64,000 nucleotides of DNA from Marinobacterium_A aestuariivivens (GTDB lineage Bacteria > Pseudomonadota > Gammaproteobacteria > Pseudomonadales > Balneatricaceae), in assembly GCF_042661465.1 (NCBI RefSeq), contig NZ_JBHSWE010000001.1, positions 1,674,001 through 1,738,000 of the forward strand, given 5' to 3'. Shown here piece by piece: positions 9,719-21,409 of the stretch (positions are counted from its first letter, which is position 1; each line of letters opens with the position of its first letter). The notes below the pieces were generated by a model that did no database searches, was not told the origin of the DNA, and saw nothing but the letters and a program-made list of their open reading frames with translations. Both the position numbers and the translations under genes were made by a program.

Positions 9719-9732
9719 TTGATATCGATCAA
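9719..9732. promoter_or_regulatory. Perfect Fnr/Anr box
   Basis: TTGAT-ATCG-ATCAA is an exact match to the Fnr/Anr consensus TTGAT-N4-ATCAA. It lies in the 319-bp gap 9653-9971, closer to the DUF465 gene (start 9652) than to the phosphatase gene (start 9972). I see nothing else definite in this gap. Confidence 0.65.
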
Positions 9733-9971
9733 TCGCCCGCTGAATCGGACGGTCGTCGTCACCAGAACGCCTGCGCCGGGCCACGGCGACCGGAGCCAGA
9801 GCGGTGCAACAGGCTTCCCGCGCATGCACCATTGCGGCGCATACGGCATGCAATCCGCTGTTTTGGCTGCGTGAAAAGGGGTTGCCGGCACCGTATAGCG
9901 GCGCTGGCATTTGACTTGCAGGGGCTTACCCGACGCAGACAGCTCCTGTCGGCCCGCCAGACGAGGTGTTC

Positions 9972-10796
9972 ATGATGCGATTGCTGATATCCACCGATCT
10001 CGACGGTACCCTGCTGGATCACTACAGCTATAGTGCTGCCGCCGCCGAATCCCAGCTCCGGACGTTGCAGACGCTGGACATCCCCTGGATTCTCAATACC
10101 AGCAAGACGCTGGCGGAGCTGGAGCCGCTGCGACAGTGCCTCGGACATCGGGACCCCTTCGTCGTCGAAAACGGTGCGGCCGTCTACATCCCGGCAGAGT
10201 TGCCGGTGGCGACGACAACTTGTCCACAGATCGACGGCCGTTACCGGCGTCAGACCTTCGGTCCCGACCGCAGCCGAATCCTGAATGCGCTGGCGCCGTT
10301 GTCGCGCCGCTATCGCTTTACCGGCTTTGCCGCCATGACCACGGACAGCATCGTCCGGCTGACGGGGCTGGCACCCGAAGCGGCCGCGCAGGCACTGCAG
10401 CGGCAGTTCACCGAACCGCTGGTCTGGCAGGACTCGGCAGCGGCACTGGACGATTTCGCCGCCGAGCTGGCCCTGGTGGGACTGCAGATACAGCGTGGCG
10501 GGCGCTTCGTGCATGTGATGGGGCACTGCGACAAGGCCGCGGCCATGGGCTGGCTCGCCGGTCGGTACGGCGAGCTCTGGAACGAGCCCGTCACGACGCT
10601 GGCCCTGGGTGACGGCGAGAACGATATCGGCATGCTGCAGCAGGCCGATATCGCGGTACTGGTGCGCTCGCCGGCCCATCCGCCTCCGGCCGTGCCGGGA
10701 CGCGCCGATATCCGGCTGACCGACGAGACCGGTCCGGCCGGCTGGAGCCAGGCCGTGAAACAGACCCTGACCGAACTGGGCCTCGGCGGCCCATGA
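9972..10796 (+). CDS. HAD-IIB mannosyl/glucosyl-3-phosphoglycerate phosphatase-like
   Basis: A 274-residue HAD-IIB phosphatase: nucleophile motif DLDGTLLD near the N-terminus, GDGEND motif near the C-terminus, and a cap domain between. It resembles mannosyl-3-phosphoglycerate phosphatase (MPGP/YedP). ATG 9972 is preceded by GAGG. It is followed after 27 bp by a glycosyltransferase and then a GH13_18 phosphorylase, so the likely job is removing phosphate from glucosyl-3-phosphoglycerate to give the compatible solute glucosylglycerate. Sugar identity is inferred from context. Confidence 0.82.
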   Translation: MMRLLISTDLDGTLLDHYSYSAAAAESQLRTLQTLDIPWILNTSKTLAELEPLRQCLGHRDPFVVENGAAVYIPAELPVATTTCPQIDGRYRRQTFGPDRSRILNALAPLSRRYRFTGFAAMTTDSIVRLTGLAPEAAAQALQRQFTEPLVWQDSAAALDDFAAELALVGLQIQRGGRFVHVMGHCDKAAAMGWLAGRYGELWNEPVTTLALGDGENDIGMLQQADIAVLVRSPAHPPPAVPGRADIRLTDETGPAGWSQAVKQTLTELGLGGP

Positions 10797-10823
10797 ACCT
10801 CCTCACCCGAACCAGGAGCGAGC

Positions 10824-12052
10824 ATGGGCGACTTTTACCAGAACGGCATCATCACCACGCTGCACAACCTCTCGCAGCGACCGCTGGAAGCACTGGAGCA
10901 GGAACTGCTGACATTTTCCAGGGCCCGCCCGATGGCCCTGATCCTGCCCTGCCTCTACTCCGAGCTCGAAGGCGAGGCGATGCCCCGGATCCTCGGGCAT
11001 CTGCAACAGGTGCCCTACCTGTCCGAGATCGTCATCGGACTCGACCGGGCCGACGAGCAGCAGTACCGCGACGCGCTGCGCTTCTTCTCCGCCCTGCCCC
11101 AGCGCCACCGGGTGCTCTGGAACGACGGCCCGCGCCTGCGCGCCATCGACGGCACCCTCAGGGGCGAGGCGCTCGCGCCGCTGCAGCCGGGCAAGGGCCG
11201 CAACGTCTGGTTCTGCATGGGCTACACCCTGGCGGCCGGCCGCGCCGAGTCCATCGCCATGCACGACTGCGATATCCTGACCTACGACCGCGAGCTGCTC
11301 GCACGACTGATCTACCCGGTCGCCAACCCGAATTTCAATTACGAGTTCTGCAAGGGCTTCTACGCCCGGATCGCCGATGGCAGGATCAATGGCCGCGTCA
11401 GCCGCCTGCTGGTCACGCCGCTGCTGCGGGCACTGAAGAAGGTCTTCGGCAACCTGGACTACCTCGAATATCTCGACAGCTACCGCTACCCGCTGGCCGG
11501 CGAATTCTCGTTCCGGCGCGATGTCATGAGCGACATTCGCATTCCCAGCGACTGGGGCCTGGAGATCGGCGTGCTCAGCGAAATGACGCGCAACTACTCC
11601 AACAACCGTCTCTGCCAGGTCGATATCGCCGCCACCTACGACCACAAACACCAGGACCTGTCGCCGGACAGCGACCAGGGTGGGCTGTCGAAAATGTCGA
11701 TCGACATCACCAAGGCGATCTTCCGCAAACTGGCCACCAACGGCATTGTCTTCAGCCAAGAAACCTTCAGGACCATCAAGGCGACTTACTTCCGCATCGC
11801 GCTGGACTTCGTCGAAACCTATCGCAACGACGCCGAGATCAACGGTCTCGACCTCGACGTGCACCAGGAGGAGCAGGCGGTCGAACTCTTCGCCCGCAAT
11901 ATCGTCAAGGCCGGCAGCCACTTTCTCGACAACCCGATGGAGGCGCCGTTCATCTCCAGCTGGAACCGCGTGATCAGCGCCTTCCCGGGGTGCAGCAGCA
12001 ACTGCTGGCCGCCGTCGAAGCCGACATGGCCGAATACGGGGACCCGCGATGA
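10824..12052 (+). CDS. Glucosyl-3-phosphoglycerate synthase-like glycosyltransferase (apparent frameshift)
   Basis: About 409 residues, a GT-A fold transferase similar to GpgS (GT81) and mannosylglycerate synthases. Visible: LPCLYSELEG near the N-terminus and the metal-binding DCD of MHDCDILTYD. It would transfer glucose from a nucleotide sugar to 3-phosphoglycerate. Frame changes by -1 at the G run 11987-11990; adding one G gives an end VQQQLLAAVEADMAEYGDPR and a stop whose TGA overlaps the ATG of the next gene (ATGA). AGGAG precedes the start. Donor and acceptor specificity are inferred from the neighbours. Confidence 0.8.
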
Positions 12053-13788
12053 CGGCTCCGGCAACACCGCTGGAACAGCGGCTGGCGGCACACCTGCAGC
12101 AGCTCTACCCGGAACGGGACGCAGCCGGGCTGGCCCGTGAATGCCTGCAGCGTCTGGGACTTGCGGCCGACACCCCGTCACCGGCGCCGCACCGCAACCT
12201 CTGGGACCAGAGCGACATCATGGTCATCACCTATGGCGACAGCCTGCGGTCGGACTCTGAACCTCCACTGCGGACCCTTTCCGGCTTCCTCGAGGCCCGC
12301 TTGCAGGACTGCATCTCGAGCGTCCATATCCTGCCGTTCTTTCCCTACAGCTCGGACGACGGCTTCAGCGTGATGGACTACACCACGGTCAATCCGTCAC
12401 TGGGCGACTGGGACGATATCACGGCGATCAGCCGGCAGTTCAAGGTGATGGGCGACCTGGTGATCAACCACTGTTCCAGCCGCAGTCTCTGGTTCGAGAA
12501 CTACCGTGCCGGACTCGAACCCGGCGCCGGTTATTTCGTCGAGGTCCCGTCGGAGGCCGACCTCGGTGCCGTGGTAAGGCCGCGCACCTCGCCGCTGCTG
12601 CGCGAGGTGAAGACGCCGGGAGGCGAACGCCATGTCTGGTGCACCTTCAGCCACGACCAGGTCGATCTCGACTTCCGCAATCCCCGGGTGCTGCTCGAAT
12701 TTCTCGGCATCATTCGCCTCTACCTCGACAGGGGCATCCGCTGGTTCCGCCTCGATGCGGTCGCCTTCCTGTGGAAAATTCCGGGCACCCCCTGCATCAA
12801 CCTGCCCGAAACCCACGAGGTGATCCGGCTGCTGCGGCTACTGATCGAGCACCATTCACCCGATGCGGTGATCGTCACCGAAACCAATATTCCCAATCGC
12901 GAGAACCTGACCTATTTCGGCAACGCCAACGAGGCGCACCTGATCTACAACTTCTCGCTGCCGCCGCTGCTGATCAATGCGCTGGTCAGCGGCTCCTGCA
13001 AACACCTGAAAAGCTGGCTGATGACGATGCCGCCGGCGCAGTACGGCACCGCCTACCTGAACTTCATCGCCTCCCACGACGGCGTCGGACTGCGCCCCGC
13101 CGAAGGCCTGCTGAGCGACTGGGAACTCCAGACGCTAATCTCGACGATGCAGCGCTTCGGCGGGCGGGTCAGCTCGCGCACCACCGCCGGCGGCGAATCC
13201 TGCCCCTACGAGATCAACATCAGTCTCTGGGACGCGCTGCGCGGTACCAACGCCCGGGGGCCTGATCAGTGGCAGTTTGCCCGCTTTCTGTGCGCCGCCG
13301 CGATCATGGCGGCGCTCGAGGGGGTGCCGGCCTACTATATCCACAGCCTGGTGGCGACCGGCAACGACCAGGCACGCGTCGATAATACCGGCAGTTTCCG
13401 CTCGATCAACCGTCATATCTGGCGGTCCGAGGACCTGGAAGCCGCCCTCGACAGCGACAGTCATCACCACCGGGTGTTCGAGGCGATGCGCAGGCTGCTG
13501 CGCCTGCGCCGCCGGCAGCCCGCCTTCCACCCCAACGCAACCCAGTACACGCTGCACACCGGCGAGGCGCTGTTCTCGTTCTGGCGCCAGAGTATCGACC
13601 GGCGTCAGAGTATTTTCGCTATCCACAACGTCAGCGACCAGCCACAGAGTGTCAGCCTGTCGGAGCTGAACCTGATCCTCACCGACCAGTGGCTTGACCT
13701 GACCAGCGGCGAAACCTTCGAAAATCATCTCGCCCAGATCACCCTGATGCCCTATCAGTTTCTCTGGCTGACCAACCAGAGTCCCTGA
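12049..13788 (+). CDS. GH13_18 sugar phosphorylase, likely glucosylglycerate phosphorylase
   Basis: A 579-residue GH13 enzyme of the sucrose-phosphorylase subfamily. The catalytic set is visible: nucleophile Asp in WFRLDAVAFLWK, acid/base Glu in VIVTETN and the transition-state Asp in FIASHDG, plus ILPFFPYSSDDGFSVMDY near the N-terminus. GH13_18 includes sucrose, glucosylglycerol and glucosylglycerate phosphorylases. Next to a GpgS/GpgP-like pair, glucosylglycerate is the most likely substrate, giving a salvage route that returns glucose-1-phosphate. It is translationally coupled to the transferase by ATGA. Confidence 0.82.
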   Translation: MTAPATPLEQRLAAHLQQLYPERDAAGLARECLQRLGLAADTPSPAPHRNLWDQSDIMVITYGDSLRSDSEPPLRTLSGFLEARLQDCISSVHILPFFPYSSDDGFSVMDYTTVNPSLGDWDDITAISRQFKVMGDLVINHCSSRSLWFENYRAGLEPGAGYFVEVPSEADLGAVVRPRTSPLLREVKTPGGERHVWCTFSHDQVDLDFRNPRVLLEFLGIIRLYLDRGIRWFRLDAVAFLWKIPGTPCINLPETHEVIRLLRLLIEHHSPDAVIVTETNIPNRENLTYFGNANEAHLIYNFSLPPLLINALVSGSCKHLKSWLMTMPPAQYGTAYLNFIASHDGVGLRPAEGLLSDWELQTLISTMQRFGGRVSSRTTAGGESCPYEINISLWDALRGTNARGPDQWQFARFLCAAAIMAALEGVPAYYIHSLVATGNDQARVDNTGSFRSINRHIWRSEDLEAALDSDSHHHRVFEAMRRLLRLRRRQPAFHPNATQYTLHTGEALFSFWRQSIDRRQSIFAIHNVSDQPQSVSLSELNLILTDQWLDLTSGETFENHLAQITLMPYQFLWLTNQSP

Positions 13789-13908
13789 TCGCGGAACCCG
13801 GCCCATACCCACATTTACACAAGGGTTAAATCCTGATCTATGCTGCCTGTAACCCATCCGCCCCAGGTATTGGCGGTGATTCTGTGCGCTTGACCGTTCA
13901 GTGGAGCC

Positions 13909-15667
<1,759 letters not shown>

Positions 15668-15671
<4 letters not shown>

Positions 15672-16666
15672 GCGGTCAGTCGAGCGGCAAACCCCATATC
15701 AATCGCGACCATCTGCTGGCGCTGCTGACCGGCATGGTTCGCGTCAGACGCTTCGAGGAGAAGTGCGCCGAACTCTATACCCGGGAAAAGATCCGCGGCT
15801 TTCTGCATCTTTATATCGGCGAAGAGGCGGTCGCCGTCGGCATCAACCAGGCCCTGCGCCCGGAGGATGCGCTAATCTCGACCTACCGCGAGCACGGTCA
15901 TGCCCTGGCCCGCGGCATTGCGATGGGACCGGTAATGGCCGAGATGTACGGCAAGGTCAGCGGCTGCAGCCACGGCCGCGGCGGCTCGATGCACCTGTTC
16001 GATGCCGAACACCGCTTCTACGGCGGCAATGCCATCGTGGCCGGAGGCCTGCCGCTGGCGGTGGGCCTGGCACTGGCCGACCGGATGCGCGGGCAGAACC
16101 GGGTGACGGCCTGTTTCTTCGGCGAAGGCGCCGCGGCCGAGGGCGAGTTCCACGAGAGCCTGAACCTGGCAGCGCTCTGGAAGCTGCCGATCCTGTTCGT
16201 CTGCGAGAACAACCTTTATGCCATGGGCACGGCACTGGAGCTCTCCGAATCGGAAAAGCACATTTACCTCAAGGCCCGCAGCTACGGTATCGAGGCCTGG
16301 CCGGTGGATGGCATGAACGTCGTCGATGTCGAGGCCGCGGCAACCAAGGCCTGCGACGCCATACGCGAGGGTGGCGGACCACGCTTCCTCGAATGCAAGA
16401 CCTACCGTTTTCGCGGCCATTCGATGTTCGACACCCAGCTCTACCGCGAGAAGGAGGAGATCGAACGCTGGCAGAAGCAGGGCCCCATCGTGCGGCTGCA
16501 GGACTGGATGCAGGCCAACCGGCTGCTGCACGAAGGTGATCTGCCGGGCATCGAAAAAATCGTCGACGCCGAGGTCGAAGAGGCCGTGGCCTTCGCCGAG
16601 TCCGCCGCGTTCGAGCCGGAAAGCGAGCTCGGGACCAATGTCTACACCCCGAGGGTCGACGCATGA
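15668..16666 (+). CDS. 2-oxoacid (pyruvate/acetoin-type) dehydrogenase E1 alpha
   Basis: A 332-residue thiamine-diphosphate E1 alpha subunit. The ThDP motif is seen as GEGAAAEGEFHESL through VCENN, with the YREHGHALARG and GRGGSMH segments of the PDH/AcoA group. It decarboxylates a 2-oxoacid and passes the acyl group to lipoyl-E2 together with E1 beta. ATGA overlaps on both sides imply coupled translation with the ligase and E1 beta genes. Pyruvate is the default substrate. Acetoin cannot be excluded. Confidence 0.93.
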
Positions 16667-17648
16667 GCCAGGGCAGCGAAACCACCTACCGTGAAGCCAT
16701 TCGCGAAGCGATTCGTGAGGCGCTTCAGGACGATGACCGGGTCTTTCTGATGGGCGAGGATGTCGGTCATTACGGTGGCTGTTATGCCGTCACCAAGGGT
16801 CTGCTGCAGGAGTTCGGCCCCGAGCGCATCCGCGATACGCCGCTGTCCGAATCGGGCTTCGTCGGCGCCGGCGTCGGCGCCGCACTCGGCGGCATGAGAC
16901 CCATTGTCGAGATCATGACGGTGAACTTCAGCCTGCTGGCGCTGGATCAGATCGTCAACAACGCCGCCACCATCCGCCACATGTCCGGCGGGCAGTTCAG
17001 CGTGCCCTGGTGATCCGCATGGCGACCGGCGCCGGTCGCCAGCTGGCCGCCCAGCATTCCCACAGCTTCGAATGCTGGTACGCCCATGTCCCGGGGCTGA
17101 AGGTACTGGTGCCCGGCACCCTCGACGACGCCCGCCATATGCTGAAAATGGCGCTGGCCGACCCGGATCCGGTGATCATCTTCGAGCATGTGCTGCTGTA
17201 CAACCGGACCGGCGAGTTATCCACAGCCCCGCCACCGCCGATGGAACAGGCGGCCGTGCGCCGCCAGGGGCGCGACGTTTCGATGATCACCTACGGCGGC
17301 AGCCTGCCCAAGGCCCTGGAGGCGGCCGGGCAGCTGGCCCGGGACGGCATCGAGGCCGAGGTCCTGGACCTGCGCTGCCTGCGCCCGCTCGATACCGCCG
17401 CAATCATGGCAACGGTCGGCCGTACCCGTCGCGCCGTCGTGATCGACGAAGGCTGGCGCAGCGGCAGCCTGGCCGGCGAGATCAGCGCCCTCATCATGGA
17501 GCAGGCGTTTTGGGAACTGGACGCACCGGTGGCCCGGGTCTGCAGCGAGGAGGTGCCGATCCCCTATCCGCAGCATCTCGAGCAGGCCGTACTGCCGCAG
17601 GTACCCGATATCATCGCCGCGGTCAGCCATCTGATGGAGCGCTCATGA
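16663..17648 (+). CDS. 2-oxoacid dehydrogenase E1 beta (apparent frameshift)
   Basis: About 328 residues after repair. Features: REAIREALQDD..VFLMGEDVGHYGG at the start, RIRDTPLSESGFVGAGVGAALGGMRP, and C-terminal ALEAAGQLARDGIEAEVLDLRCLRPLD. Frame changes by -1 at the C run 17005-17007; adding one C gives SVPLVIRMATGAGRQLAAQHSHS, the conserved core. It overlaps E1 alpha and E2 by ATGA. It forms the alpha2beta2 E1 heterotetramer. Confidence 0.92.
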
Positions 17649-18816
17649 GCGAGCTGAAAATGCCCTCCTTCGGCGCCGACATGGACGCCGGCACCCTGGT
17701 GCAGTGGCATGTTAAGCCCGGTGACAGAGTCGCCAGGGGCGACATCGTTGCGGTGATCGAGACCCAGAAGGGTGCCATCGACATGGAAGTGTTCGATGCC
17801 GGCACGATCGATGCGCTGCTGGTGCAGGAGGGTGAAAAGGTACCGGTCGGCACACCGATCGCATCCATCGACAGCGGCAGCGGGGTCGCGCAAGCGAGCG
17901 CCGAAGCCGCAGCGGCGCCCGCCGAACCGCCCGCCCCCTCGGCACCGGCTATCGGAAAAGCCACAGAGCAGGCACCCGGCCCTCGCATCAAGGCCTCCCC
18001 CGGGCCCGGGTTCTGGCCTGTGCCGGCAACCTCGACCTGGCCAGGATCAGCGGCAGCGGTCCCGCAGGCGCCATACTGGAAGCCGATATCGAGCGTGCTC
18101 TCGGCAAACCGCAAGCCCCTGCAGGGACAGCGAAGCAGGGACCCTTCGAGCCGGCCAGTATGCGCCGGGCCATCGCTGCGGCGATGAGTCGGTCGAAACG
18201 GGAAATCCCCCACTACTATCTCGAGCACAGTATCGATATTTCGAAGGCTCAGGACTGGCTGCAGGCCCACAATGCCGAGCGGACGCCGGAACAGCGGCTC
18301 CTGCTCGGTGCGCTGCTGGTCCGGGCAGCCGCGCTGACGCTGAAACAGACGCCCGAGCTCAACGGCTACTATACCGACGGCCGCTTCGATCCCAGCTCCT
18401 CGGTCCATATCGGCATGGCGATCAATATCCGCGGCGGCGGTCTGGTGGTACCGGCCCTGCTCGATGCCGACCAGGCCTCTCTGGAGCAGTTGATGGAGCG
18501 GCTGAAGGACCTGACCGGGCGCGCCCGCCACGGTGGCCTGCGCAGCTCGGAGATGAGTGCGGCGACGGTCACCCTGACCAGTCTGGGGGACAGGGGCGTG
18601 GACAGCGTCCTGGGGGTGATTTTCCCGCCCCAGGTCGCCATCCTGGGATTCGGCACCCCGGTGCTGCGCCCCTGGATCACGGATACGGGCAGCGTCGAGG
18701 CGCGCCCGGTGCTCAGGGTGACGCTGGCCGCCGATCACCGCGTCAGCGACGGCCACCTCGGCGCCCGCTTTCTGCGCGAACTGACCAGAAAACTGCAATC
18801 CCCCGAATCCCTTTGA
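17645..18816 (+). CDS. Short dihydrolipoyl acyltransferase E2 (apparent frameshift)
   Basis: About 390 residues after repair. One lipoyl domain (lipoylated Lys in ETQKGAIDMEV), an Ala/Pro linker, a peripheral subunit-binding domain (KASPRARVLACAG...ISGSGPAGAILEADIERAL) and a catalytic domain with HRVSDG. Frame changes by -1 at the C run 17997-18001; adding one C makes the subunit-binding domain continuous. No E3 gene lies nearby, so a housekeeping lipoamide dehydrogenase would have to serve. Followed after 14 bp by an acyl carrier protein gene. Confidence 0.9.
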
Positions 18817-18830
18817 ACGGAGTTCCAGGC

Positions 18831-19076
18831 ATGGAGCGAGCGACACTGTACCGGATCCTCAGCGAAGAGCTGCTCAATATCGCACCGGAAGCCGAACTCG
18901 ATTCGGTGGACGAAAACGCCGATCTCCGCGAGGAGCTCGATCTCGACTCGCTGGACTTCCTCAACCTGATCATCGCCCTCGGCAAAAGGGTCGGCGTGCA
19001 GATTCCGGAGGCGGACTACGGCCGCATCCACAGCCTCAGCGCGCTGCTGGATTACCTGGAAAATCGTGAGGCGTGA
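18831..19076 (+). CDS. Dedicated acyl carrier protein
   Basis: An 81-residue acidic protein with the 4'-phosphopantetheine attachment motif LDLDSLDFLNLI (Ser in DSL) in the second helix, as in AcpP. ACGGAG precedes ATG 18831. It is the last gene of the ligase-E1-E2 operon and is not near any fatty acid synthesis gene, so it may accept an acyl group from the dehydrogenase or ligase. That role is inference. Confidence 0.9.
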   Translation: MERATLYRILSEELLNIAPEAELDSVDENADLREELDLDSLDFLNLIIALGKRVGVQIPEADYGRIHSLSALLDYLENREA

Positions 19077-19097
19077 GGCGTGGGGGCCACAATACTT

Positions 19098-19173
19098 GTA
19101 GGGTGCTGGTAAGCGAAGCGCACCGCACCGCCATCCGAAATGGTGCTGTTCGCGTTGCTCACCGGCACCCTAC
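19098..19173. repeat. Short GTAGGGTGC-ended palindromic repeat
   Basis: A 76-bp element with ends GTAGGGTGCTGGT and ACCGGCACCCTAC (imperfect terminal inverted repeats). The left third (AAGCGAAGCGCACCGCACC) also forms one end of the 123-bp elements at 42780 and 54637. It appears to be an internally deleted relative. Confidence 0.75.
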
Positions 19174-19228
19174 GAAATGATAATGGCTTGCAGAGGCCAC
19201 CGGCAGGCGGCCCCAGCTTCGCATTGTC

Positions 19229-19804
19229 TCAGTCGCCGATCTCGACGCTCTTGACCGTGCCCTCCGCCACTTCGCGCCGCGGAATGCGGATCTTCAGTAC
19301 GCCATCCTTCATATTGGCCGCGATGGCGTCGATATCGGCATCGTCGGGCAGCGACAGCACCCGCTGGAACATGCCGTAACGGCGCTCGACGCGGTAGTAG
19401 TGCTTCTCCCTGTCTTCCTGCTCCTCGCGCTTTTCGCCGCGGATGGTCAGCACGTCGCCCTTGATATCGAGCGACAGGTCCGACCGGGTCATCCCCGGCG
19501 CCTCGAGGCTGACCTCGTAGCTTTTCTCGTCGCTGGAAACATTCAGCCGCGGCCGGAACGTCGCGTCGTCCGCCATCCCGGACCAGTCGGGGATGGAAGG
19601 CAGCGACCGCAGGCCGAAGCCCCTGAACGCCTCGTCGAACAGGCGGTCGATCTCCCGATGCAGCTGCATCATCGGGTGGCTGGCACTGCCCGCCGTCGGC
19701 GGATTGTCGACGGACGAGCGCTGTATCGGTATCTGACTGTCGGCCGCGGGAGTCCCTTCCTCGTGCTTGAACCAGTTCCAGGGATTCAGTTTCTGCAGAT
19801 TCAT
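19229..19804 (-). CDS. Hsp20/alpha-crystallin small heat-shock protein
   Basis: A 191-residue ATP-independent holdase. The alpha-crystallin domain occupies the C-terminal half (FRPRLNVSSDEKSYEVSLEAPGM, KHYYRVERRYGMFQRVLSLP, GVLKIRIPRR with an I-x-I-like tail). The start MNLQKLNPW at 19804 is chosen because AGGAGG lies 5-11 bases ahead; an in-frame upstream ATG at 19879 lacks one. Monocistronic. Confidence 0.95.
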   Translation of the reverse strand: MNLQKLNPWNWFKHEEGTPAADSQIPIQRSSVDNPPTAGSASHPMMQLHREIDRLFDEAFRGFGLRSLPSIPDWSGMADDATFRPRLNVSSDEKSYEVSLEAPGMTRSDLSLDIKGDVLTIRGEKREEQEDREKHYYRVERRYGMFQRVLSLPDDADIDAIAANMKDGVLKIRIPRREVAEGTVKSVEIGD

Positions 19805-19999
19805 CACCCTACCTCCTGACAATACGGTTACATCGGCGCAGGCAGAAAATCGCTCCTGCAATTTCTGCACAAAGGCCATCCCTAGCCTAGCCCTGTTTCA
19901 GTCCACCTGCCCATGACCGGTATCAGGCTCCGGTAATGTTCACCCGCCTACGCAATGGTCAGGGGCTTCATTATCGAGATAGGTGCGAACGGGCAGATT

Positions 20000-21214
20000 T
20001 CAAGCCACCGGGACGCGCATCGCACGGGGATAACCGACGGGATCGAAGCGCATGCTGACCAGCAGCATCGCCACGGCCAGACAACCGTGCAGCCCCCAGG
20101 CGCTGGTGAAGTCACCACCGCCGTCGAGCAGCGCGCCGACCAGCCAGGGGCCCGTTGCGGTGATCAGAAATCCGAGGCCCTGAACGAAGGCGGTCAGAGC
20201 GCCGGCGGCCCGGGAATCGGGCAGATGGTCGAGACTGAGAATCAGACTCAGCGAAAAGCAGCCGCCGAGACCCCCGCCCGCCAGGGCGATCCAGAGCAAT
20301 GGCGCCTGCAGCGGGGCCAGTACGAAGCCGGCAAAGCCCAGTGCCTGCAGCAGCATCACGGTATAGAGCCCGCGACGGCGATCGGAACTGCCCCTGACCC
20401 ACAGCGGCATCAGCAGCGCCGCCGCAGCCTGGAACAGCGCCATCCAGGCCAGCAGATTGCCGCTTTGCTGCGCCGCCAGGCCAAGGTCGCGATAGAAGGA
20501 GGGTAGCCAGGCCACCAGGCTGGCATAACCGCTGTTGGCGAGCCCGAAATAGACCGCCAGAAGCCAGGCGCGCCGGTTCCTCACAAAGCCCCGGACAGAC
20601 ATCCGGGCCGAGGCGGCCTCCTGCAGCGGCACCGGCGGAGCCTGCCAGAACCACAGCAGCACGGCCGCCAGCGCGGGAAACGCCCAGACCGCCAGGCCCC
20701 AGCGCCAGCTCGACGTCGCTGCCGCCAGCGCCGGGCTGACCAGGGCTCCAAGAGCCCCGCCGCCCACCAGCGCGGCCGAATAGAGCCCCATCGCCAGGGC
20801 AATACGGTCGCTGAACCAGCGCTTCGCCACGCCGGGCATCAACGCCTGCACCGTGGCGACACCGGCACCGGTCAGGATCGCGGTCAATATCAGTCCGGCG
20901 CCGCTGCCGACCTCCAGCCGGGCGCCGCAGCCGGCCGCCAGCACCAGCAACGCACCCAGCAGGACAGGCTGCTCGCCGAAACGATGTACCAGCCCGCCAC
21001 CGAGAAAGGCCAGCAGCCCCATCAGCACGAAAGGCAGGGTCGTCAGGATGGCCGCCGCGCGATAATCCAGGCCGGTGTCACTGCGCACCAGGTCCAGTAC
21101 CGGCCCCAGCGAGGTCAGGAAGGGACGCAAATTAAGCCCGATCAGCACCAGCAGCAGCAGACCACCGATTCGCAGTGCCGGTTGCGTTGCGGCCACATCC
21201 GACTGCGTGCTCAT
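20000..21214 (-). CDS. MFS transporter, CynX/NimT type
   Basis: A 404-residue inner-membrane protein with about 12 hydrophobic segments. The N-terminal GLLLLVLIGLNLRPFLTSLGP motif is characteristic of the CynX/NimT subfamily (cyanate or 2-nitroimidazole transport by name). cynS is 15 kb away, so no functional link is claimed. It is divergent from a LysR gene 195 bp away, a common regulator-transporter pairing. Confidence 0.85.
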   Translation of the reverse strand: MSTQSDVAATQPALRIGGLLLLVLIGLNLRPFLTSLGPVLDLVRSDTGLDYRAAAILTTLPFVLMGLLAFLGGGLVHRFGEQPVLLGALLVLAAGCGARLEVGSGAGLILTAILTGAGVATVQALMPGVAKRWFSDRIALAMGLYSAALVGGGALGALVSPALAAATSSWRWGLAVWAFPALAAVLLWFWQAPPVPLQEAASARMSVRGFVRNRRAWLLAVYFGLANSGYASLVAWLPSFYRDLGLAAQQSGNLLAWMALFQAAAALLMPLWVRGSSDRRRGLYTVMLLQALGFAGFVLAPLQAPLLWIALAGGGLGGCFSLSLILSLDHLPDSRAAGALTAFVQGLGFLITATGPWLVGALLDGGGDFTSAWGLHGCLAVAMLLVSMRFDPVGYPRAMRVPVA

Positions 21215-21409
21215 GCGCCGGCCCGCAACCGCAGCAAAACCCGCTGCAGGAGGTTGCTGTCGTTATGCATCCCTATTCTCCGTCTGTTGTCACAATCCCG
21301 AGCCGCAAAGACTCAATACTGGTCGCTCTGGTTACTGGTCACAGTCTACCGAGCCGGGCTAATATTCAGTAATTAAATATCTAACTACCTGTCAGTGGGA
21401 ATTCGAATA

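Noticed and set aside
20000..21214. Functional link of the CynX-type transporter to cynS
   Set aside because: The two are 15 kb apart, and the transporter has its own divergent LysR regulator. The subfamily name alone does not show cyanate transport.
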